In this document: positions 1 to 8,388 of the stretch, in pieces
Layout: the number at the start of each line of letters is the position of its first letter
How positions within the stretch are numbered: the first letter of the stretch is position 1
NCBI GenBank assembly: GCA_945861625.1
Contig: CAMAVI010000001.1
Span: 1-64,000, forward strand
Length of the DNA: 64,000 nt
Reading direction: 5' to 3'
Source of the DNA: Candidatus Sulfopaludibacter sp. SbA3
Lineage (GTDB): Bacteria; Acidobacteriota; Terriglobia; Bryobacterales; Bryobacteraceae
Program-made: the position numbers and the translations under genes
The notes under the pieces: generated by a model
What the model saw: the letters and a program-made list of their open reading frames with translations, nothing else
Database searches by the model: none
What the model was told of the DNA's origin: nothing

Positions 1-269
1 GCGATCGTCTTTCGTCGCCTGTTGGGGAGGGCCTACGGCCCGCGAAACTTCATGAAAAACCGATAGGCGGCAATGCAGGCCTGGCCCGAGCTTCGCTTTT
101 TTGGGCTCTCGTGTTTTCATGGGGTTAGGTTGGTTTTTCGACCCTGCCTTCTACCGCACGGATCACACGCCGGAAAACGACGATGGCCTGCCCACCGCTA
201 CCACAGTTCCATCGGAAAATCGGGGAAAATTATTTCCTGACGAGCCGTTCCGTGTTCGATAAAGATAGA
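1..269. other. Upstream region with no supported gene
   Basis: No reading frame here is convincing. Short open frames run off the left edge on both strands, for example a 22-codon tail ending in TAG at position 66 on the plus strand. None resembles a family I recognise. The MFS frame is open back to an ATG at 183, so part of this stretch could be its 5' end. Confidence 0.4.
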
Positions 270-1529
270 ATGGCCTTTGACATGTCAACCGCCACGCAGC
301 CGCTTCCCCCTCCCGATTCCGTCCGCGGCGGCGTCAACTATGGGTGGGCGAATCTCGCCGTCGCCGCCTTTGCCATGGTCGGGACTCTCCCCGGGCGGAC
401 TCAAGGACTCGGCCTCGTCACCGAGCCCCTGCTGACCGGCTTCGGAATCGACCGTGTAACCTACGCCACGATCAATCTTTGGGCTACTCTCGCCGGCTCT
501 CTCTTTTGCCTGCCCTGTGGACGGCTGGTCGACCGTTTGGGTAGTAGGATCGTCCTCACCACCGTCGTGGCGGCGCTCGCCGCGAGTGTTCTCGCGATGG
601 CTGGAGCCGCAGGCTTAATCGCGCTCTGCCTGGCGATTACGCTGACCCGTGGTCTCGGACAAAGCGCGCTTTCGGTCGTCAGCCTGGCCTTGGTCGGAAA
701 ATGGTTCGGACGCGGCCTCAACTATGCGATGGGCGTTTACTCGGTGCTTGTCGGAATCGGATTCATTGCGGCGTTTCCGTCCGTGGGACACGCGGTGCTG
801 GCGTTTGGATGGAGAGCCGCTTGGTCGGGAATCGGTTGGGCTTTGCTGGTTGTTCTGGCGCCATTAGCTTGGCTGGTCGTCAGGAACGGTCCCGAAGAGC
901 GGGGCCTGGAATTTGACGCGGAAGTGGCCCCTACCCAATCCGGCGGCAGGGATCTTACGCTGCCGGAAGCGTTGCGGAGCCCTGCCTTCTGGCTCTTCGC
1001 GCTGTCAAGTTCGCTGTTCGGGCTCGTTTATTCGGGGATTTCACTGTTCAACCAGTCGATCCTCGAAAAACGCGGCTTTGACGCGTCGGTTTATCACAAC
1101 GTACTCGTCATCAGTACGCTACTGGGTCTGCTGGCCAATTTTGGCGGTGGATGGCTGGCTTCGCGCTGGTCCATCCAAAGGCTCATGGGTTTAGGGATGG
1201 CGACGCTCAGTTGCGCGCTACTACTGCTCCCTCTGGTAATTTCCTACACCCACGTTGTGCTCTACGGAGCGGTCATGGGCGTTTCGGGCGGCATCGTCAC
1301 GGTTGTCTTCTTCTCGGTTTGGGGACAGGTCTATGGCCGAGGCCACCTTGGGAAGATCCAGGGCTGCGCTCAAATGATGACCGTCTTGGCCTCGGCCATC
1401 GGTCCCCTTCTGCTCGCCAAGACGCTCGAGCGGACGGGCTCGTACGATCTGATATTCTATGGTCTGGCCGTCGTGGTTGCAGGTCTCGGAACCGGCTCCT
1501 GGTTCGTGCCCCTGCCCTCCAGGAGATAA
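270..1529 (+). CDS. MFS transporter, MCT/oxalate-formate antiporter-like
   Basis: A secondary transporter of the major facilitator superfamily, expected in the inner membrane. Twelve hydrophobic segments can be picked out. The loop between helices 2 and 3 carries the family-type motif GRLVDRLGSR, and a matching but degenerate loop (GGWLASRWS) follows helix 8, as expected for two homologous six-helix halves. The overall pattern resembles the monocarboxylate/oxalate-formate branch, but the substrate cannot be read from sequence. The frame is open from an ATG at 183. I prefer ATG 270 (or 282) because the extra 29 residues are polar and unlike an MFS N-terminus; no strong ribosome-binding site decides this. 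It is monocistronic, with a 392-bp gap before queG. Confidence 0.8.
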   Translation: MAFDMSTATQPLPPPDSVRGGVNYGWANLAVAAFAMVGTLPGRTQGLGLVTEPLLTGFGIDRVTYATINLWATLAGSLFCLPCGRLVDRLGSRIVLTTVVAALAASVLAMAGAAGLIALCLAITLTRGLGQSALSVVSLALVGKWFGRGLNYAMGVYSVLVGIGFIAAFPSVGHAVLAFGWRAAWSGIGWALLVVLAPLAWLVVRNGPEERGLEFDAEVAPTQSGGRDLTLPEALRSPAFWLFALSSSLFGLVYSGISLFNQSILEKRGFDASVYHNVLVISTLLGLLANFGGGWLASRWSIQRLMGLGMATLSCALLLLPLVISYTHVVLYGAVMGVSGGIVTVVFFSVWGQVYGRGHLGKIQGCAQMMTVLASAIGPLLLAKTLERTGSYDLIFYGLAVVVAGLGTGSWFVPLPSRR

Positions 1530-1921
1530 CCTGTTCGAAAAGGAACGATTGTGTATTCGCCCACCGCACAGTCGGGCCGCCATTTCCCATTCACAGCACT
1601 GAAACTTTCTCTTCACGTTGATTTCAAATGCCTTACGTCCATTCCCGCCCAGCCTGACACCCACGGGCGTGTATAATCCGTATTGAGGACAGAGGAATCC
1701 GGCCATAATCGTTCAACTGACGGAAAAACACGAAATTTACTCTCTGCGTCACCCCCATCCCAAATGTATGATAAAAAGCCACTTGCGAATCCACTCCGCG
1801 CGCACATCCGATTTTTCCGTCCTGCCCCGCCTCCGTCTGCGTCCGGTAAACGCCGCCCTTGATCGCGGCTTTTTGCCGATTGCCGCCCGCCGGGAGGCGT
1901 CGGGCGCCCGCGTTTGCTAAG
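1530..1921. other. Intergenic region, no recognised gene
   Basis: About 390 bp between the MFS gene and queG with locally lower GC. A consensus TATAAT lies at 1672-1677, but no -35 sits at normal spacing and queG starts about 240 nt further on. A minus-strand frame crosses the region and continues under queG; its sequence matches nothing I know. I call no gene. Confidence 0.4.
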
Positions 1922-2938
1922 ATGCTTGCCGAAACGGTCAAAAAGCTTGCCCTCGAATGCGGATTCGAGTTGGCAGGCGTCGCGAGCGCCGAGCCGGTCC
2001 CGGAAGCAGCGGCGTATGCCGGGTGGGTGCGAAACGGGTACGCGGGCGAGATGCGGTATCTGACGGACGGCCGCGCCGGCCTCCGCGCCGATCCTCGCCT
2101 TCTGCTGCCGTCGGCGCGTTCGGCGGTCTGCGTGGGCAAGCTGTACAACAGTCCCGCGCCATATTCGACGGAGTTTGACGAGCGGGACCGCGCCTGGATT
2201 TCCCGCTACGCCTGGGGCGAGGATTACCACGCCATCCTCCGCCGCGGCCTGGAGCGATTGGCGGCGGAGCTTCATAAGATCGAGCCGTTCGAATGGAAGA
2301 TCTGCGTGGACACGGCGCCGCTGCTCGAGCGGGCCTATGCGAGGCGTGCGGGCCTCGGTTGGATCGCCAAGAACACCTGCCTCATCAATCAGCGGATGGG
2401 CTCGTGGTTCTTTCTGGGAGAGCTGCTGGTGTCGCTCGACCTGGAGCCGGACGCCCCGCCGCCCGCCCGTTGCGGGACCTGCACCCGCTGCATCGATGCT
2501 TGTCCAACGCAGGCGATACTGCCGGGAGGCGTTCTCGATTCGCGGTTATGCATCTCGTACTTCACGATCGAGCTGCGCGGGGGCATACCGGAGCCGCACC
2601 GCGCGGCGGCCGGGAATAATGTGTTCGGTTGCGATATTTGCCAGGACGTTTGTCCATGGAACGGGCGTGCGCCGGCGGCTCGCGAGCCGGAGTTCGCCGA
2701 CCATCATCATTCCCCGCCCCTCGAGCGTCTGGCGGCGCTGAGCGAGGCCGAGTTTCGCGCCATGTTCCGGACGAGCGCGGTGAAGCGCGCGAAATACTCC
2801 GGTTTCCTCCGAAATGTCGCCGTCGCGATGGGAGCGAGCCGTCTTGCGAAGTTCCGTGAGCCGCTCGAACGTCTATCGGAATCGGACGACGCTCTGGTAG
2901 CGGAACACGCGCGCTGGGCGCTCGGGCGGTTGGATTGA
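1922..2938 (+). CDS. queG: Epoxyqueuosine reductase QueG
   Basis: Catalyses the last step of queuosine synthesis, reducing epoxyqueuosine in tRNA to queuosine; a cytoplasmic, cobalamin-dependent iron-sulfur enzyme. The 338-residue product has the family layout: an N-terminal DUF1730 region (from LALECGFELAGVA), then a ferredoxin-like part with two 4Fe-4S motifs, CGTCTRCIDACP and CDICQDVCPWN, then a HEAT-like C-terminus. ATG 1922 is chosen because the family begins around the FELAGV segment; the frame upstream is open to 1859 but is Arg/Pro-rich. Its stop overlaps the TTG start of the debranching enzyme, so translation is probably coupled. The cobalamin requirement fits the B12-regulated receptor at 50.5 kb. 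Confidence 0.93.
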   Translation: MLAETVKKLALECGFELAGVASAEPVPEAAAYAGWVRNGYAGEMRYLTDGRAGLRADPRLLLPSARSAVCVGKLYNSPAPYSTEFDERDRAWISRYAWGEDYHAILRRGLERLAAELHKIEPFEWKICVDTAPLLERAYARRAGLGWIAKNTCLINQRMGSWFFLGELLVSLDLEPDAPPPARCGTCTRCIDACPTQAILPGGVLDSRLCISYFTIELRGGIPEPHRAAAGNNVFGCDICQDVCPWNGRAPAAREPEFADHHHSPPLERLAALSEAEFRAMFRTSAVKRAKYSGFLRNVAVAMGASRLAKFREPLERLSESDDALVAEHARWALGRLD

Positions 2939-5010
2939 AACGCGAAATCATACGCTTCGGCCGGGACGCTTTTGGCGATCCCGGCGCCTTATCGGGCGGC
3001 GCCGTTCGCCGGGAATGGCTGGAGACGAACGGCATCGGCGGATTCGCTTCCTCGACAATCGCCGGCCTGAACACACGCCGCTATCATGGCTTACTCACGG
3101 CCGCGACGAAGCCGCCGGTGGGGCGCGTGCTGCTTCTTTCGAAGCTCGAAGAGACCGTTATCGTGGGGGATCTGCGGTACGAATTGGCGGTCAACCGGTA
3201 TCCCGGCGCGCTTCATCCGCGGGGCGACCGGTTCCTCAAAGAGTTTCGCCTCGATCCATTCCCGGTATTCACCTACGAGCTCGACGGAATCGAAATCGAA
3301 AAGCGAGTCTTCATGCCTCAGGGCGAGAATACCACGGTCGTCGAGTACGAAATGCGCGGTTCCGGCAGCCATCCCGCTCGCGAATGCACGCTTGAAATCC
3401 GTCCGCTCATCGCGTTTCGCGATTATCACGGTCTGACGCACCGCAACGACGCTTTGAATCGCCGCGTCGACGTGAACGGTGGAGTCGCCACCGTCGCCCC
3501 CTATGAAGGGTTGCCCGCGCTGCACTTCGCTCACGACGCCGCCGCTCTCGAACCCACGGGAGAGTGGTACCTCAACTTTGAATACGAGATCGAGCGGGAG
3601 CGCGGCCTGGACTTTTCCGAGGATCTCTTTAATCCGTTTGTCGCCCGCTTCAAGTTACACAGCGGCGGGCGCGCCACGATGATTGCATCGACGCTGCGCC
3701 GGGATGCGTCGCAGGCGCCGACGCTGCGTGAAGCGGAGATCGAACGGCGCACCAGGGTCGTTGCCGCCGCGCCTTCGGAGGAGCCGTTGGTGCGGGACCT
3801 GACCGCCGCCGCGGACTCGTTCATTGTGGAGCGCGGCGGCCTGAAGACGATCGTCGCCGGTTATCCCTGGTTCAGCGACTGGGGACGGGACGCCATGATC
3901 GCGTTGCCTGGACTCACTCTGGCCACGGGACGTCCCGAGGTGGCAAAGAGCGTCCTCCTCGCGTTCGCCCACGCAGCCGATCGAGGCATGCTGCCCAATC
4001 GCTTTCCGGACGGCGGCGAAGCGCCTGAGTACAACTCGGTGGACGCCGCGTTGTGGTTCTTCGAAGCGGTTCGTGCGCTGATGAAGCACACCCGCGACAC
4101 CGCCTTCGTCAGGGACAATCTCTACGCCCGCATGACGGAAATGGTCGACTGGCACGTCAAAGGCGCGCGGTACGGAATTCGCGTCGCCGAGGATGGGCTG
4201 CTCTCCTGTGGCGAAGCAGGCGTGCAGTTGACGTGGATGGACGCGAAGATTGGAGACCTCGTGGTCACGCCGCGATCCGGCAAGCCGGTCGAGATTCAGG
4301 CCCTCTGGTACAACGCGCTTCGCGTCCTGGAAGACCTGGCGCGCGCGCTTGGCGACGGCGCGCGGGAAGAATCCGCCCGCGAAATGGCGGACCGCGCGCG
4401 GCACAGCTTCAACCGCCAATTCTGGAACGCGGCGGCGGGCTGCTTGTATGACGTGGTCGATGGCGAGGATCGGGATACGTCCATTCGGCCGAACCAGATC
4501 TTCGCGGTCAGCTTGCCGAATTCGATGTTGGGAAATGGCCGCGCGCGGCAGGTAGTGGACGTGGTGAAGCGCGAATTGCTGACGCCGCTTGGATTGCGGA
4601 GCCTCTCGCCCGGCGATCCGCGCTACCGGCCTCGCTACGAAGGCGGCGTGATGAGCCGCGACTCCGCGTATCATCAGGGAACGGTTTGGCCGTGGCTGAT
4701 GGGTCCATTCATCACGGCCTACGTGAAGGTTGGCACGGATGAAGGAGCCCGCGAGCAGGCCGGGCGGTGGCTCGATGGCTTCCGGGAGCACCTGCGCGAG
4801 GCGGGCTTGGGTCAGGTTTCCGAGGTCGCCGATGGCGATCCTCCGCACCGGCCCGGCGGCTGCATCGCGCAAGCCTGGAGCGTTGCGGAGCTACTGCGGG
4901 CGGCGGTTGAAGACGTGTACCTGGCGCAGCCGGAGCGGCGAATTGAGAATCCACCCGTGCGCCGGTGCTTGCCGCGGCGCGCGCGGCTCAGTCCGGCGGA
5001 CCGCCGGTGA
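2935..5010 (+). CDS. Glycogen debranching enzyme (amylo-alpha-1,6-glucosidase)
   Basis: Predicted to hydrolyse alpha-1,6 branch points during glycogen or maltodextrin breakdown, in the cytoplasm. The 691-residue product has an N-terminal GDE_N domain (EWLETNGIGGFASST, then NTRRYHGLL) and a C-terminal six-hairpin GDE_C domain with WFSDWGRDAMIALPG near residue 315 and SRDSAYHQGTVWPWL near residue 575. It starts at TTG 2935, inside the queG stop (ATTGA), which implies coupling to queG although the functions are unrelated. The last 30 residues are Arg/Pro-rich and probably a variable tail. It converges on deoC with a 38-bp gap. Confidence 0.9.
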   Translation: MKREIIRFGRDAFGDPGALSGGAVRREWLETNGIGGFASSTIAGLNTRRYHGLLTAATKPPVGRVLLLSKLEETVIVGDLRYELAVNRYPGALHPRGDRFLKEFRLDPFPVFTYELDGIEIEKRVFMPQGENTTVVEYEMRGSGSHPARECTLEIRPLIAFRDYHGLTHRNDALNRRVDVNGGVATVAPYEGLPALHFAHDAAALEPTGEWYLNFEYEIERERGLDFSEDLFNPFVARFKLHSGGRATMIASTLRRDASQAPTLREAEIERRTRVVAAAPSEEPLVRDLTAAADSFIVERGGLKTIVAGYPWFSDWGRDAMIALPGLTLATGRPEVAKSVLLAFAHAADRGMLPNRFPDGGEAPEYNSVDAALWFFEAVRALMKHTRDTAFVRDNLYARMTEMVDWHVKGARYGIRVAEDGLLSCGEAGVQLTWMDAKIGDLVVTPRSGKPVEIQALWYNALRVLEDLARALGDGAREESAREMADRARHSFNRQFWNAAAGCLYDVVDGEDRDTSIRPNQIFAVSLPNSMLGNGRARQVVDVVKRELLTPLGLRSLSPGDPRYRPRYEGGVMSRDSAYHQGTVWPWLMGPFITAYVKVGTDEGAREQAGRWLDGFREHLREAGLGQVSEVADGDPPHRPGGCIAQAWSVAELLRAAVEDVYLAQPERRIENPPVRRCLPRRARLSPADRR

Positions 5011-5048
5011 CCGCCCGCGCCTGGCCAGGCAATCCCCAATCCCGAGAA

Positions 5049-5804
5049 TCAGGCGGTGATTCCGGACGTCTCCCGCGCCACAGCCTTCGCCTCGGCCATC
5101 TGTTTCAGCCGCGATTTCCAGTCCTCGAGAATCGCGACGGTCGCCGTCGCTCCGAAGCGGGAGCAACCGGCCTCGTAGACCTCGATCGCTTTGTCCAGCG
5201 TCCGCACGCCCCCCGCGGCTTTGATCTTCATCGGCCCCGCGTACTTGCGCATCAGGCGCAGGTCTTCGAGCGTGTAGCCCGTCGGAGCGAAACCGGTGGA
5301 CGTCTTGATGTAGTCGGCCCCGGCCCTGCGGCAAATCTTGCACGCCATCATTTTGAGCTCGTCCGTCAGGTAGGCGTTCTCGAAAATCACCTTGAGAATC
5401 GCACCCTTCTGGTGGCAGGAATCCGCCATCTGGAGCAGTTCGGTCTCGATGTGTTGGAATTGGCGCGAGAGCAGCTTTGAAATGTTGATCACGGTGTCGA
5501 TTTCTTTCGCGCCGCGGCCCAGGAGATCTCTAGTTTCGTAGAGCTTTGCCGCGGTAGTCGTGCAGCCGTGCGGGAATCCCGACACCGATCCGACGGGCAC
5601 GCCGCTGCCCTCCATGATCCGAACCGCCATATCCACGTCGCACGGCCGCACCGTGACGGTCGCGACCTGATACCGCTTCGCGACCTCGCACCCCTCCGCC
5701 ATCTGCTCTTCGGTCAACTCCGGCCGAAGCAGCGAGTGGTCGATCATCTTCGCCAGATCCTCGTACGTGGTCAGCGGCGGCCGGGCTTCGTTGTTCTGAT
5801 CCAT
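5049..5804 (-). CDS. deoC: Deoxyribose-phosphate aldolase
   Basis: Cleaves 2-deoxyribose-5-phosphate to glyceraldehyde-3-phosphate and acetaldehyde in deoxynucleoside catabolism. DeoC/LacD family features are clear: KEIDTVINI with its conserved Asp, the Schiff-base lysine in IKTSTGF, and the second lysine in KIKAAGGVRT. Length is about 251 residues, normal for the family. ATG 5804 is preferred over ATG 5816 because GGGGAA lies about 5 nt upstream of 5804. The 5' end overlaps the 3' end of the upstream CBM9-like gene by 34 bp, so the two probably share an mRNA. Confidence 0.93.
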   Translation of the reverse strand: MDQNNEARPPLTTYEDLAKMIDHSLLRPELTEEQMAEGCEVAKRYQVATVTVRPCDVDMAVRIMEGSGVPVGSVSGFPHGCTTTAAKLYETRDLLGRGAKEIDTVINISKLLSRQFQHIETELLQMADSCHQKGAILKVIFENAYLTDELKMMACKICRRAGADYIKTSTGFAPTGYTLEDLRLMRKYAGPMKIKAAGGVRTLDKAIEVYEAGCSRFGATATVAILEDWKSRLKQMAEAKAVARETSGITA

Positions 5805-6622
5805 AAGGTTCCCCATTGTTTCAAATTCGTTCGAACGTTCTTCGCTCCGCTAAACCAGTCTTCGTGATGGAAATGGCCGAAGTTGCCCGCGCCCTTTTCC
5901 TTCTCGTCGAGATCGCCCAAGGCGATGTTAACGCCCATGGCGCGGTCGCCCATCGCGGTCGAATAGAACCGTCCGGGAGAAACTTCGAGACACGGGTCGA
6001 AGTTGACCGCCCACTCGATGATGTAGCCCTTCCCGCCGGGTTTGACCTTGGCAGCGGCTTCCTGGGCGCCGGAGAGAATCCACTTCCGGTACGTGTCCCA
6101 CGCCTTCCGGTCGCGGCGCGGCTCCCCTTCGAGCAGGCCGCCCACTCCAACGCCGCCCCTTCGCGACTTCGTCAGGTTGCAGACCATCTGCCAGGATGAG
6201 CCGTCTCCGGCCGCGTTCTCGTCTCCGCTCCATTTGTTCGAGGCGTTGATGAGTAACTCCATCTCGTCGCCGAACCACGGAAAGCCCTCCCGGGTGAGAT
6301 CGTGAGCCTTGAGGTTTTCCTCAGGCAGCCAGCGCGGCGTATCGATGCCGTAAAGCACGTCGTCGGCGATCTCAAAGGCGAAGTAGAGGCGCTTGCCGTC
6401 GTGCTTCACGAAACCCTTTAGGGAGAGGTCCTTCGGGTCGGTGGTTTTCGAGAACTGAGGGATCCAGTCGAGAACGCCGGCGAAGGCGGTGGCGTCGTCC
6501 CATTCACCGGGGGAGAGGACACCGTCAAGTTTCGGCGTGCCGCCGGGAAAAGCTTCAAGCGTCCGCGGGTATTCACCGGCGGCGAGCGGGAAGGCAAGCA
6601 GAAAGAAGAGGATCGGCGTCAT
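5771..6622 (-). CDS. Secreted carbohydrate-binding family 9-like protein
   Basis: Predicted exported protein of about 283 residues. A signal peptide (MTPILFFLLAFPLAAGEYP) is followed by a region resembling the CBM9-like fold of sugar-binding proteins: KLDGVLSPGEWDDAT, a segment with RLYFAFEIADDVLYG, and FGDEMELLINAS. Such domains bind carbohydrate ligands or mediate cell-surface attachment; no catalytic module is present. ATG 6622 is chosen because it places a signal peptide at the N-terminus, although the frame is open further upstream. It lies upstream of and overlaps deoC, suggesting a sugar-related operon, but that link is inference. Confidence 0.7.
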   Translation of the reverse strand: MTPILFFLLAFPLAAGEYPRTLEAFPGGTPKLDGVLSPGEWDDATAFAGVLDWIPQFSKTTDPKDLSLKGFVKHDGKRLYFAFEIADDVLYGIDTPRWLPEENLKAHDLTREGFPWFGDEMELLINASNKWSGDENAAGDGSSWQMVCNLTKSRRGGVGVGGLLEGEPRRDRKAWDTYRKWILSGAQEAAAKVKPGGKGYIIEWAVNFDPCLEVSPGRFYSTAMGDRAMGVNIALGDLDEKEKGAGNFGHFHHEDWFSGAKNVRTNLKQWGTLWIRTTKPGRR

Positions 6623-6780
6623 CGGCGCAGCGTCATCGGGAAAATAGCCCGAATGGCCAGTATACGCTATACTTGAGGTCTGTCCTTCCATGATGCCGCT
6701 CCCCCCGTAACCAGCGCGGGGCGCCGTGCGTCCGCTATAGATTGGGGACCTCGGAGAATAATGTGTCAACGTCAGGCGTT

Positions 6781-7179
6781 ATGAATCGGAAGGCCGGAAA
6801 GGCGGCCATTACCCACTTTCGGAAGATCCTGGAAGAGAAGGGGGCGGACATTCGGACTCGCATGTCCTCGGGAAGCTTTGCGGAAATTGTGCACCGCCGC
6901 GGGGAGCCGTCGGACGAGGGGGATTTGAGCCAGCAGAGCCACGAGGAGTGGCTTTTCGTCAATCGCAATCAGTTGGAGATCACCGTGCTGAAGCAGGTGG
7001 ACTCGGCGTTGCGCAGGATCGAGCACGGAACCTTCGGCATCTGCCAGGAATGTGAAGAGCCGATCTCGGCGAAGCGGCTTGAGGCCGTCCCATGGGCGCG
7101 ATACTGTATTCCGTGCCAGGAGAGGCACAACGCGTTAACGGACGCTTCAGACATCGTCTTCGAAGAGGACGATCAGTGA
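6781..7179 (+). CDS. DksA/TraR-family zinc-finger protein
   Basis: A 132-residue protein of the TraR/DksA C4 zinc-finger family, which bind in the secondary channel of RNA polymerase and modulate initiation with ppGpp. An N-terminal helical region, likely coiled-coil (about residues 5-75), is followed by LRRIEHGTFGICQECEEPI and, 17 residues later, CIPCQ, which completes the CxxC-x17-CxxC zinc site. This is shorter than E. coli DksA (151 residues). ATG 6781 is chosen because the frame upstream has only a TTG at 6742. Its TGA overlaps a GTG start (GTGA) of the next small gene, so the two are translationally coupled. Confidence 0.87.
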   Translation: MNRKAGKAAITHFRKILEEKGADIRTRMSSGSFAEIVHRRGEPSDEGDLSQQSHEEWLFVNRNQLEITVLKQVDSALRRIEHGTFGICQECEEPISAKRLEAVPWARYCIPCQERHNALTDASDIVFEEDDQ

Positions 7180-7463
7180 CGCTCACCGATGTCCGGCGGC
7201 TCGCCGTCAGGAAGGGAGCGCGCATCCGGTTTCAGCTTCCGGCGGGACTGGAGTGCGTGGTTGATGAGCATGGCATGGCGCTGATCCCTGAACTGAAGGC
7301 TCCGCCGAGCTTCCGCCTTGACCGGGAGTTCGAAGGCGTCGGCCACTTTGTGATGGAGACTGTTTCCGGGAAAGAAACCAAGCGGGAGCCGTTTACGCGG
7401 GAACAACTCGGGGCCCTTGCCGGGAAACCGGCTGCCGCCGCCCACTCTCATGACGACGAGTAG
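7176..7463 (+). CDS. Small hypothetical protein coupled to the DksA-like gene
   Basis: A 95-residue soluble protein that I do not recognise. It starts at GTG 7176, four bases overlapping the stop of the DksA-family gene, and ends 11 bp before the 3' end of the convergent tRNA gene. The sequence has a short beta-rich core (RIRFQLPAGLECVVDEHG) and an acidic, His-rich end (AAAAHSHDDE) that could bind metal. The tight coupling suggests co-expression with the zinc-finger protein; function is unknown. Confidence 0.6.
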   Translation: MTLTDVRRLAVRKGARIRFQLPAGLECVVDEHGMALIPELKAPPSFRLDREFEGVGHFVMETVSGKETKREPFTREQLGALAGKPAAAAHSHDDE

Positions 7464-7473
7464 ACTTGGATTC

Positions 7474-7563
7474 TGGCGGAGAGAGTGGGATTCGAACCCA
7501 CGTTAGAGTTTCCCCTAAACACGCTTTCCAAGCGTGCGCCTTCAACCACTCGGCCACCTCTCC
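7474..7563 (-). tRNA. tRNA-Ser (anticodon GGA)
   Basis: The minus strand folds as a class II tRNA. The acceptor stem GGAGAGG pairs with TCTCTCC, the anticodon arm is CACGCTTGGAAAGCGTG with anticodon GGA (reads UCC/UCU), a long variable arm follows as in serine tRNAs, and the T arm GTGGGTTCGAATCCCAC is canonical. The discriminator base is G and the CCA end is encoded (7474-7476). It is a normal serine tRNA, not a nonsense suppressor. Confidence 0.97.
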
Positions 7564-7582
7564 TGAAGGGTGAGATTCCAGT

Positions 7583-8374
7583 CTAGCGCGGGGGACCGTT
7601 CGCTTGCACCTTTTTCGGGCCCGCGCCGTAAAGCAGATCGCGCAGGCGCAGGTAGAATTCGGGGTCCGCGGCAAGTGGCGCGGAGCACCCACCCATGGCC
7701 TTTTTCAGTTCTTCGCGCAGCAATGGGCTGCGGGCTGCCAGGACCACATCCTGCCGCTCATTGCGTTCGCGCCTGGACGCCACGTCACTCGCCGCACTCG
7801 CGCGCCTACTCGCGGAATCGCTCCCCCCCGCGGGCTTGCCCGCGGAGTCGTTACAAAGAAACGCGCGCAGCGTCGCCGGAGCGCTGCCGGGCGGAACGTC
7901 GGGCACCGCCACCTCGCTCACCCGCATCTCCATCGGGTACGTAATCCAATCGCCGTTGATGTAAACCTGCGGCTCCAGTTTCACGCGCCGCACCGGAGCG
8001 TTGCCGTCCACCCAGACATCCATCCAGAAGACTTGCGATGACTCAGCTCCATAGGGCAGGCCCACGGGTTCCAGTTTGTCAACCGCGCGGCGGTAAACGG
8101 TGACCTTCAGCGCACCCTCGGGATTCTGGCCCATGTAGAGGTGGAACATCGTGGCTTTGTTAGCTTGTGCGGGCGGCACCTGTACCGCGATTTGAAACGA
8201 CGTGAAGCCGTTGCGCGCGATGGCGGGGGATAGAATTTCACGGGGTTCCAACTGCCCGACGGGATCGCCGGTTTCGCTGAGCCGCGTGAACTCCGAATAC
8301 ACCTGCACGGTCTGCGCCCAGGCCGTCACCCCGAAGACACTCAGCATCATGCCCAACATCAGCGCGCGTTTCAT
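7583..8374 (-). CDS. Secreted protein of unknown function
   Basis: Exported protein of 263 residues: signal peptide MKRALMLGMMLSVFGVTAWA, with cleavage likely after AWA, then a beta-rich domain (QVYSEFTRLSETGDPV, FQIAVQVPP, EPQVYINGDWITYPMEMRVSEV). The C-terminal quarter is Ser/Arg/Ala-rich and looks disordered. I do not recognise the family. ATG 8374 faces the S46 peptidase start 14 bp away. A TACAAT hexamer (minus strand, 8389-8384) ends 9 nt before the start codon, and no Shine-Dalgarno is visible. Divergent placement suggests shared control with the peptidase. Confidence 0.65.
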   Translation of the reverse strand: MKRALMLGMMLSVFGVTAWAQTVQVYSEFTRLSETGDPVGQLEPREILSPAIARNGFTSFQIAVQVPPAQANKATMFHLYMGQNPEGALKVTVYRRAVDKLEPVGLPYGAESSQVFWMDVWVDGNAPVRRVKLEPQVYINGDWITYPMEMRVSEVAVPDVPPGSAPATLRAFLCNDSAGKPAGGSDSASRRASAASDVASRRERNERQDVVLAARSPLLREELKKAMGGCSAPLAADPEFYLRLRDLLYGAGPKKVQANGPPR

Positions 8375-8388
8375 GCGATTTTTATTGT

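Noticed and set aside
1672..1677. TATAAT as the queG promoter
   Set aside because: No -35 at proper spacing and the gene is about 240 nt away; kept only as a note.
1613..2275. Minus-strand frames spanning the gap before queG
   Set aside because: They run into queG antisense and no segment matches a known family. Some stretches look protein-like, but without homology I do not call a gene.
7474..7563. The tRNA as an integration site or a suppressor
   Set aside because: The tRNA is complete with a GGA anticodon; no partial copy of its 3' end and no integrase are present.
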